Shown: one piece after another, positions 1 through 5,234 of the stretch
Numbering within the stretch: the stretch's first letter is position 1
How the letters are laid out: each line of letters opens with the position of its first letter
Assembly (NCBI GenBank): GCA_910585655.1
Contig: CAJUFW010000162.1
Span: forward strand, 2,486-7,719
DNA length: 5,234 nt
Direction of reading: 5' to 3'
DNA from: an uncultured Lachnospiraceae bacterium
Lineage (GTDB): Bacteria > Bacillota_A > Clostridia > Lachnospirales > Lachnospiraceae
The notes under the pieces: model-generated
What the model was told of the DNA's origin: nothing
Databases searched by the model: none
What the model saw: only the letters and a program-made list of their open reading frames with translations
Program-made: the position numbers and the translations under genes

Positions 1-42
1 CGAGTAATGTGACTGGAGTTCAGACGTGTGCTCTTCCGATCT
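1..42 (+). other. Illumina TruSeq i7 adapter and index left in the assembly (artefact)
   Basis: Bases 9-42 match, over all 34 positions, the TruSeq Read 2/i7 adapter segment that begins GTGACTGGAGTTC and ends CTCTTCCGATCT. The 8 bases before it, CGAGTAAT, sit exactly where the i7 index lies in the adapter and are the reverse complement of ATTACTCG, which I recall as TruSeq HT index D701. Genomic sequence therefore begins at about base 43. The match is from memory of the adapter sequence, but its length leaves little doubt. The segment reads in frame into the next gene and supplies a false GTG start at 9 and a false N-terminal peptide MTGVQTCALPI. Confidence 0.97.
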
Positions 43-2168
43 ATTCAATAAAAAATAAAACAATTTGGCAGTGGATGTTGTCATATTTGTATGTATTGGT
101 AGTACCGTTGGCATTTGGTATCTTGATTTATGTATTTTCTATGAATACGATCCGAGAAGAAGCAGAGGAATTGCAGTATCAGACGGTAAAACGATCGGTT
201 GATACGGTTTCGCTGCTGTTAAATAACTTATCTAATATGGGCGCGGCTCTTGTTTCTGACGATAAGGTACAGGATTTAGGACGAGTAGAAGATGGAAGCT
301 TTAATACCGTACAGCGCTTGAATTTCCAGACAATCAACACAACACTGATGGATTATATAATATCCAACGACTATATTTTAAACGCCTATTTGTATTTTCC
401 GCGCAGTCAATATCTAGTAGGAGCCACAAACATTTATTATGCCTATGACGCCCAGATGCTTCGGGGAAGCCTTTGGATGTCAAAGGAGGAATTTGAACGT
501 TTTTTGGACGAGCCGGTATACCGAAGCATTCATCTGGTGGAGGGACTTTGGGGAAAGATATGCGTCTATGCGTATGCAATCCATCCGGAGCAGACAGCCA
601 GAGAGCAAAACGCCGTGATGCTTGTTTTGCTTGATTATCAGAAGCTGATGAAGGATATCTGTTTACAGGACGCGTCCGTCCATTTGATTTTAGAGAACGG
701 AAACTGTCTGGACAGGAAAAATCTGGAGGCAGCCGGATATTGGGAAGTTTTAGAAGAACTGGAAAAAGAAAAGGAATATCAATACGTAGGGGTAGGAGAA
801 GAGCATTTGATATTAAGCCGCCTTCCGGGACAGAAGCTATGGCTGTTAAACCTGATTCCAAAGGGGCTTTTTATGGAAAAGCTGCAGCAAGCCAAGGTGA
901 TTTTAACTACGTATGTGATTTTTTGTTCTGTTTTAGGGGTATTGCTGGCTGGCTTTTTGACGAAACGGAATTATTCTCCGGTAGACGAGCTGATTAAGCT
1001 GACGCAGCGGGGACGCTATCGCTCGGACGAGGAGCTTGGGGGGTTCCAGGCGATTAAGGATTCCGTAGAAAAGCTGATCCATGTATATGAAAACCAGGAG
1101 GAGGAAAAACTAAGCAGAGAACATCAGATCAAAAGCAACCGTATGACTCGTATCCTGGAAAACAGCCGTTATGCCATGATCAGTGACGAGGAATTCGGAC
1201 GTTTGACAAGCCATTTTGCCTATGAAGGTTATTTGCTGCTGGATTTTAATGTGTCGGATATCAGTGATATTTTCATGGACGAGGAGAATATTCTTTCTGA
1301 GGAGACCAGAAGATTGATTTCCTTTATTATCAACAACGTCTGCGCGGAGCTGTTGGAAGCGGAAGGGAGTAAGTATGCCTATTTAAGCGGTGAATACGGA
1401 AGAGATTACTGCTTTCTTATCAACGTAGATACGGAAGTAGAGGCGGATTTGATTTATCAGGATATTGCGGAGGTAGCAGAGAAAGTCGGCTGCTTTTTAA
1501 AGGAAAGCTACGGACTGAACCTTTGGATCAATATCAGCCTTGTCCATCAGGGAAGAAAGGATATTTCCCTTTGCCGGGATGAAATACTGGATATCAATTT
1601 ATTTCGTGATTGGGCAGGTACTAGTAAGATGGTACTGCTTTATCGGGATATGAAGCGCAATGACGAGCTGCAAAATGTCGATGTTTACTTTAAAGAAAAA
1701 CAAGCAAGAGATTTGATTCGTACCCATGAATATGAAGCGGCGATTCGTCTGTTAGGGGAACTATCGACAGGAGAAGAGATGATCCAGGACGACAGTAAGG
1801 AGGAAGAGGAGCAAAGCGAAAATCGTTCGGTAGGCTGTCAGATGACGGAGGTGGCTGCCTATATTGACGAGCATTTTACCGACAAAATGCTTTCTGCCGG
1901 ACAGCTTGCGGATACGTTTGGTATGAGCCCGTCGAATTTGAGCCAGACCTTTAAGCGGAAAATGAACATTGGGCTGTTAGATTATATCAACCAGGCGAGG
2001 CTGAACCGAGCCAAGGAGCTTTTAGCCACAGGAATGACTGTCAAAGATACGGCGGACGAAGTAGGCTACTATACGACCAGACCGCTGATCCGGGTATTTT
2101 ATTCGGTAGAGGGGGTATCACCGGCAGAGTACCGCAGCCGTTTTTTCAATTCCTCAGAAGGAAAATAA
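43..2168 (+). CDS. Membrane-anchored AraC-family transcriptional regulator (YesN-like), 5' partial
   Basis: Predicted one-component regulator that senses a signal outside the cell and controls transcription through a C-terminal DNA-binding domain. Residues are numbered from the first complete native codon at 45 (707 residues to the stop). A hydrophobic segment at about 11-33 (YLYVLVVPLAFGILIYVF) and a second at about 285-306 flank a roughly 250-residue presumably extracytoplasmic sensor region, plausibly Cache-like. Then come a linker starting KRNYSPVDELI, a region at about 395-515 resembling the degenerate GGDEF-like module of such regulators, an acidic stretch (EEEEQSE), and an AraC double helix-turn-helix at about 600-700. 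The first HTH includes LADTFGMSPSNLSQTFKRKM; the second ends GVSPAEYR. The true start is missing: the frame runs into adapter sequence, and the first in-frame ATG (75) has no ribosome binding site and lies at the edge of the first membrane segment. Probably only a few residues are lost. Such genes often adjoin sugar ABC transporter operons; none is visible here, so the ligand is unknown. Confidence 0.9.
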
Positions 2169-2205
2169 ACGAGTTGCCGTCTTGCCATAGTGAAACAATA
2201 GAATG

Positions 2206-2211
2206 TGAGGG
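2206..2211 (+). promoter_or_regulatory. Ribosome binding site of rnr with short spacing
   Basis: TGAGGG lies only 3 bases before the ATG at 2215 (4 bases if GAGG alone is counted), shorter than the usual 5-9. No better in-frame start exists nearby: the in-frame ATG at 2203 is followed at once by TGA. The N-terminal winged-helix region of RNase R also needs the 2215 start. Translation initiation may be modest. Confidence 0.6.
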
Positions 2212-2214
2212 AAT

Positions 2215-4446
2215 ATGGAAAAAACAGGAACTAAAAAAACAAAAGAGAAACAGCAAACAGAACGGTCGCCAGAAGAGAGTCGGATTTTTCAGGAGCATAA
2301 AAAGGGGATTGCAGAGTTTATTACAGACAAGGAGTATAAGCCCTTGAAATTCCGGGAGATGGCGTCGTTGCTGCAGGTGCCGAAAGAGGAAAAGGAGGAA
2401 CTTCGTCAGGTATTAAAGGAGCTGATGGAGGAGGGCGTGATTATCCAGGATGCGCAGAGCCGCTATAAAGGGGTGTCTGCGGATACGTTGATTGGGATTT
2501 TTTCCGGAACGCAGAGAGGATTTGGCTTTGTTCATATCGAAGGCGAACCGGAGGATATTTTTATACCGGAAGTTGCTGTAAACGGAGCCTTGCACGGAGA
2601 TCGGGTACAGGTAGAATGCTCGGAACCGACGGCACCGCTACGTCCGACAGGAAAAGCGCGCCGTGAAGGACGAGTGGTACGGATAGTCGAACGAAATACG
2701 TTAGAGATAGTGGGAACGTATCAAAAGGAGAAGCATTACGGATTTGTTATCCCAGACAACCGAAAGCTGGGAACGGATATTTTTGTACCAAAAGGAGCAG
2801 ATAAGGGCGCGGTTTCCGGGCATAAGGTTGTCGTAAAACTGACTTCTTACGGAAACGGACAGAACAGTCCGGAAGGAGAGATTGTCGAGATATTGGGGCA
2901 TATCAACGATCCTGGAGTCGATATTCTTTCGATCGTTCGAGCTTATGGGCTGCCGGAGGAGTTTCCGCAGGACGTGATGAGACAGGCAGGGAAGGCTCCG
3001 GAGGAGGTAGACAGCAAGGAGCTTGCAGGCAGGATGGACTTGCGGGACTGGGAGACGGTGACGATAGACGGCGAGGATGCAAAGGATTTGGATGATGCGA
3101 TTACGCTGACGAAGGAAGGGGACGGCTATCTGCTGGGTGTGCATATCGCGGACGTTACCCATTATGTAAAAGAAGGAGACGCGCTTGATCAGGAGGCGCT
3201 AAAACGGGGAACGAGCGTCTATCTGGTGGATCGGGTGATTCCGATGCTGCCGCACCGACTCTCGAACGGAATCTGTTCTTTGAACGAAGGGACGGATCGG
3301 CTGGCGTTAAGCTGTCTGATGGAAATTGACGAAAAGGGAGCCGTAGTAGGACACCGGATTGCAGAAACAGTGATTCGTGTCAACCGCCGGATGAGTTATA
3401 CTGCCGTTCAGCGTATTTTAGACGGAGAAGAGGAAGCGATAGAAGAGTATCAGGAGTTAGTACCATTGTTTTTGCGGATGGCAGAGCTGGCAGAGCTATT
3501 ACGAAAAAAGCGTCGGAAGAGAGGCTCGATCGATTTTGATTTTCCGGAGAGCAAGATTGTATTGGATCAAAAGGGCAGACCGTTGGAAATAAAGGCTTAT
3601 GAACGTAATACGGCTACGCGGATTATTGAGGATTTTATGCTGGCGGCGAATGAAACCGTAGCAGAGGATTATTTTTGGCAGGAGCTTCCGTTTGTATATC
3701 GAAGCCATGAGAATCCGGACGCCGAACGGATACAAAAGCTGGGAACGTTTATTTATAATTTCGGCTATCGTATCCGGGTAGGGCAGGAGGAGATTCATCC
3801 GAAAGAAATTCAGAAGCTGATGGAGCAGATTGAAGGGAAGCCAGAGGAGGCGTTGATCAGTCGCATTACGCTGCGTTCCCTAAAGCGGGCAAGCTATACG
3901 GTAGAGAGTCTTGGGCATTTTGGCTTGGCAGCACGATATTACTGCCACTTTACTTCGCCAATCAGACGGTATCCGGATCTGCAGATTCATCGTATTATCA
4001 AAGAAAATCTGCGCGGCAGCCTGACGGAAAAGAGAATCCGTCACTATGAAGCCCGTTTACCGGAGGTAGCGGATCGATCCAGCAGACGGGAGCGGCTGGC
4101 GGACGAGGCTGAGCGGGAAGTGGAAAAGATGAAAAAGGCAGAATATATGAGCCATCATATCGGAGAAACGTTTGAAGGGGTGATTTCCGGCGTAACGGCA
4201 GCCGGTTTGTACGTCGAGCTACCGAATACAATAGAAGGAATGGTAAAAGTTTCCAATCTCTGGGACGATTATTATTCTTATGTAGAGGAACGCTATGAAC
4301 TGGTAGGAGAAGATACCGGCAGGACGTTTAAACTGGGAGAGCATGTGCAGGTGAAGGTAATCGACAGTGACAAGCAGCTAAAAACGGTAGATTTTATGTT
4401 GTTAGAAAGCTATGACTGCCTGTCAGAAGAGGACGATGCAGGGTAA
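2215..4446 (+). CDS. rnr: Ribonuclease R (3'-5' exoribonuclease, RNB family)
   Basis: Cytoplasmic processive 3'-to-5' exoribonuclease releasing nucleoside monophosphates from structured RNA, with roles in mRNA and rRNA decay and in removing non-stop mRNAs during trans-translation. Domain order is complete for the family: lysine-rich N-terminus, winged-helix region about 25-85, cold-shock/OB domains about 90-135 (RGFGFVHIEGEPEDIFIP) and 164-212 (HYGFVIPDNRKLGTDIFVP), RNB catalytic domain about 273-600, and S1 domain about 650-730. The metal-binding motif TIDGEDAKDLDDA gives D285, D291, D293 and D294, matching E. coli D272, D278, D280 and D281. Y336 in GTSVY matches E. coli Y324, and SPIRRYPDL (581-589) is the conserved RNB signature. 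At 743 aa it is somewhat shorter than E. coli (813) and ends in an acidic tail (SEEDDAG) rather than the lysine-rich tail of E. coli. It is followed after 39 bases by smpB without an obvious terminator, so co-transcription is likely. Confidence 0.98.
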   Translation: MEKTGTKKTKEKQQTERSPEESRIFQEHKKGIAEFITDKEYKPLKFREMASLLQVPKEEKEELRQVLKELMEEGVIIQDAQSRYKGVSADTLIGIFSGTQRGFGFVHIEGEPEDIFIPEVAVNGALHGDRVQVECSEPTAPLRPTGKARREGRVVRIVERNTLEIVGTYQKEKHYGFVIPDNRKLGTDIFVPKGADKGAVSGHKVVVKLTSYGNGQNSPEGEIVEILGHINDPGVDILSIVRAYGLPEEFPQDVMRQAGKAPEEVDSKELAGRMDLRDWETVTIDGEDAKDLDDAITLTKEGDGYLLGVHIADVTHYVKEGDALDQEALKRGTSVYLVDRVIPMLPHRLSNGICSLNEGTDRLALSCLMEIDEKGAVVGHRIAETVIRVNRRMSYTAVQRILDGEEEAIEEYQELVPLFLRMAELAELLRKKRRKRGSIDFDFPESKIVLDQKGRPLEIKAYERNTATRIIEDFMLAANETVAEDYFWQELPFVYRSHENPDAERIQKLGTFIYNFGYRIRVGQEEIHPKEIQKLMEQIEGKPEEALISRITLRSLKRASYTVESLGHFGLAARYYCHFTSPIRRYPDLQIHRIIKENLRGSLTEKRIRHYEARLPEVADRSSRRERLADEAEREVEKMKKAEYMSHHIGETFEGVISGVTAAGLYVELPNTIEGMVKVSNLWDDYYSYVEERYELVGEDTGRTFKLGEHVQVKVIDSDKQLKTVDFMLLESYDCLSEEDDAG

Positions 4447-4472
4447 TAGAGGCAGGAAAAGCAGGTAAAAGG

Positions 4473-4479
4473 GGAAGGA
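4473..4479 (+). promoter_or_regulatory. Ribosome binding site of smpB
   Basis: GGAAGGA stands 6 bases before the ATG at 4486, a strong Shine-Dalgarno match at normal distance. It fixes the smpB start, which also agrees with the family's usual N-terminus. Confidence 0.8.
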
Positions 4480-4485
4480 TGTCAT

Positions 4486-4950
4486 ATGGCAAAAGATCAT
4501 TATATGCTGGCTGCAAACAATAAAAAAGCCAGGTTTGATTATTTTATTGAGGAAACTTATGAGGCGGGGATTGAGCTGCACGGCACCGAAGTCAAATCGA
4601 TCCGTATGGGAAAGTGCAGCATTAAGGAATCGTTTGTAAAGATTGAACATGGAGAGGTGTATCTTTATGGAATGCACATCAGCCCTTATGAAAAAGGGAA
4701 TCTGTTCAATAAAGATCCGCTGCGGGTAAAAAAGCTGTTGCTGCACCGCTATGAAATCAATAAACTCAATCCAAAGCTGGCGCAACAGGGGTATACCCTT
4801 GTTCCATTGCGGGTGTATGTAAAAGGAAGCTTGGTAAAAGTGGAGATCGGACTGGCAAAAGGAAAAAAGAAGTACGACAAACGGCAGGATATTGCCAAGA
4901 AAGATCAGCGCAGGGAAGCGGAAAAGGAATTTAAGGTACGAAATTTATAA
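4486..4950 (+). CDS. smpB: SsrA-binding protein SmpB
   Basis: Small basic RNA-binding protein that binds the tRNA-like part of tmRNA and carries it into the A site of stalled ribosomes, where its C-terminal tail probes the empty mRNA channel. The 154-residue length is typical. Family motifs run in order: NKKARFDYFI (12-21), GIELHGTEVKSIR (28-40), a central KDPLRVKKLLLHRYEI, GYTLVPLRVYVKG, and the tail GLAKGKKKYDKRQDIAKKD starting at residue 122. Y130 in KKKYDKR aligns with E. coli His136, a tail residue implicated in ribosome engagement; an aromatic residue is common there in other bacteria. The tail is intact and rich in Lys and Arg. The gene lies between rnr and ssrA, the classic arrangement, so the protein is encoded directly beside its RNA partner. 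Expression probably comes from the rnr transcript, since the 39-base gap shows no promoter or terminator that I can recognise. Confidence 0.99.
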   Translation: MAKDHYMLAANNKKARFDYFIEETYEAGIELHGTEVKSIRMGKCSIKESFVKIEHGEVYLYGMHISPYEKGNLFNKDPLRVKKLLLHRYEINKLNPKLAQQGYTLVPLRVYVKGSLVKVEIGLAKGKKKYDKRQDIAKKDQRREAEKEFKVRNL

Positions 4951-4962
4951 TTTGCCTTATTT

Positions 4963-4985
4963 TTGACAAAAACAGGGAGTATGAT
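4963..4985 (+). promoter_or_regulatory. Possible ssrA promoter
   Basis: The spacer after smpB contains a perfect -35 hexamer TTGACA (4963-4968) and a good -10 hexamer TATGAT (4980-4985), but they are only 11 bases apart, far below the usual 16-18. Either TATGAT works with a poor -35 17 bases upstream (TTATTT, 4957-4962), or TTGACA works with a weak -10 such as TAAAGA (4985-4990, 16-base spacer). Any of these would start transcription roughly 55-61 bases upstream of mature tmRNA, giving a precursor whose 5' end needs RNase P processing. The position fits an independent ssrA promoter, but the exact elements are uncertain. Confidence 0.4.
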
Positions 4986-5021
4986 AAAGAAAGCAACAGG
5001 CAATCAGAGAACTATGACAAA

Positions 5022-5040
5022 GCTTCAGACAGATAGAAGC
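5022..5040 (+). other. Small hairpin in the pre-tmRNA leader
   Basis: GCTTC (5022-5026) and GAAGC (5036-5040) are perfect inverted repeats around a 9-base loop, ending 12 bases before the predicted mature 5' end of tmRNA. No T-run follows, so it is not an intrinsic terminator of smpB. It could be a leader stem or chance. Confidence 0.3.
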
Positions 5041-5134
5041 GCAGATACGTTCGGGGTTGTACTGGTTTCGACGGGGGTTTTGAAGTCGGAGAAGCAAGCC
5101 GCAGGTATGCGTGAAATCCAAAATTAAACGAAAC

Positions 5135-5164
5135 GCTGAAGATAATTTAGCACTCGCTGCCTAA
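5135..5164 (+). other. tmRNA tag-peptide reading frame, inferred tag AEDNLALAA
   Basis: Reading back from the TAA at 5162-5164 gives GCT GAA GAT AAT TTA GCA CTC GCT GCC, or A-E-D-N-L-A-L-A-A. The LALAA ending is the degron recognised by ClpXP-type proteases. GCT at 5135 is chosen as the resume codon by analogy with clostridial tags such as AEDNFALAA (recalled for Clostridium perfringens). The frame stays open upstream (AAA CGA AAC), so the resume codon is inferred rather than proven. Confidence 0.85.
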
Positions 5165-5171
5165 AGGCAGC
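5156..5171 (+). other. tmRNA helix 5 hairpin with the tag stop codon in its loop
   Basis: GCTGCC (5156-5161) pairs perfectly with GGCAGC (5166-5171) around the 4-base loop TAAA, which contains the tag stop codon TAA. E. coli tmRNA has the same arrangement, with its stop codons in the loop of helix 5. It is not a terminator: no T-run follows and the conserved tmRNA body continues. Confidence 0.8.
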
Positions 5172-5234
5172 TGTCGGTCATGACGCACCTGCACGTCAGG
5201 TTCCCGGCATCGAATATGCAGGAAACGATATATG

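Larger units (their letters stand above)
5053..5234 (+). ncRNA. ssrA: Transfer-messenger RNA (tmRNA), 3' truncated by the window end
   Basis: tmRNA acts first as an alanyl-tRNA mimic and then as a short mRNA, releasing stalled ribosomes and adding a degradation tag. The 5' end is recognisable: GGGG at 5053 opens the acceptor strand, followed by the near-invariant CTGGTTTCGACGGGG (5062-5076), the D-arm-like region. A short stem CGCA/TGCG (5100-5103 with 5108-5111) lies in the expected first pseudoknot area. The tag frame is at 5135-5164, and its stop codon sits in a hairpin loop (5156-5171). Downstream, TGTCGG (5172-5177) can pair with CCGGCA (5204-5209), enclosing a TGACG/CGTCA hairpin (5181-5185 with 5194-5198), which fits the start of the second pseudoknot. 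Bacterial tmRNAs are usually about 350 bases, so about 170 bases are missing, including the remaining pseudoknots, the T-arm and the CCA end. SmpB is encoded just upstream. Confidence 0.97.

Noticed and set aside
9..11. GTG as the start codon of the AraC regulator
   Set aside because: It is the first codon of the Illumina adapter match, so the open frame to the left of base 43 is an artefact.
75..77. ATG at 75 as the true start of the AraC regulator
   Set aside because: No Shine-Dalgarno site precedes it, and the native codons before it (SIKNKTIWQW) look like a normal cytoplasmic lead-in to the first membrane segment.
334..861. 175-codon - strand open frame opposite the AraC gene
   Set aside because: Antisense shadow of a convincing coding frame with no family resemblance.
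740..997. 85-codon + strand open frame inside the AraC gene
   Set aside because: It lies in another frame of a well-supported gene, has no recognisable motif or ribosome binding site, and spans the second membrane segment of the real protein.
2169..2214. Terminator or promoter between the AraC gene and rnr
   Set aside because: No GC-rich inverted repeat with a T-run and no convincing -35/-10 pair could be found in these 46 bases.
2701..3162. - strand open frames opposite rnr (also at 2413-2595, 3499-3798 and 3998-4231)
   Set aside because: All are antisense to conserved RNase R domains, and their translations show no domain or plausible start signals.
4423..4785. 120-codon - strand open frame opposite smpB
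   Set aside because: Antisense to the conserved SmpB core, low-complexity hydrophobic translation, no supporting signals.
5156..5171. GCTGCC/GGCAGC hairpin as an intrinsic terminator
   Set aside because: No T-run follows, and it is the expected tmRNA stop-codon hairpin.
5199..5234. A second adapter or vector segment at the right edge
   Set aside because: The last bases show no match to adapter sequences I know and continue naturally as tmRNA body.

Overview
The window looks like the end of an assembled contig from a Gram-positive, anaerobe-type Firmicute, most likely a Lachnospiraceae or Clostridium cluster XIVa relative. The evidence is a membrane-anchored AraC-family regulator of the kind abundant in that group, an rnr-smpB-ssrA gene order, a tmRNA tag inferred as AEDNLALAA (very close to clostridial tags), purine-rich Shine-Dalgarno sites and intermediate GC content. 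The family-level assignment is inference.

Layout: bases 1-42 are not biological. They match an Illumina TruSeq i7 adapter (34 bases at 9-42) preceded by an 8-base sample index at 1-8. From 43 to 2168 runs a 5'-truncated gene for a two-pass membrane AraC/YesN-type transcriptional regulator. The apparent GTG start at 9 lies in the adapter. After a 46-base gap comes rnr (2215-4446, RNase R, 743 aa, active-site acidic residues intact). After a further 39 bases comes smpB (4486-4950, 154 aa). A 102-base spacer holding a possible promoter leads to ssrA (tmRNA), which starts near 5053 and is cut off by the window end after about 182 bases, with the tag reading frame at 5135-5164.

All genes are on the + strand. 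RNase R, SmpB and tmRNA form one functional unit: SmpB and tmRNA rescue ribosomes stalled on mRNAs lacking stop codons and tag the unfinished protein for proteolysis, and RNase R degrades the defective mRNA. The AraC regulator has no obvious functional tie to this unit. Its own target genes, probably for sugar or glycan uptake or use, would be expected upstream beyond the contig edge.

No gene-free stretch exceeds 300 bases. I found no mobile element, CRISPR array or novel multi-gene system. The most important observation is the adapter contamination and the false protein N-terminus it creates.
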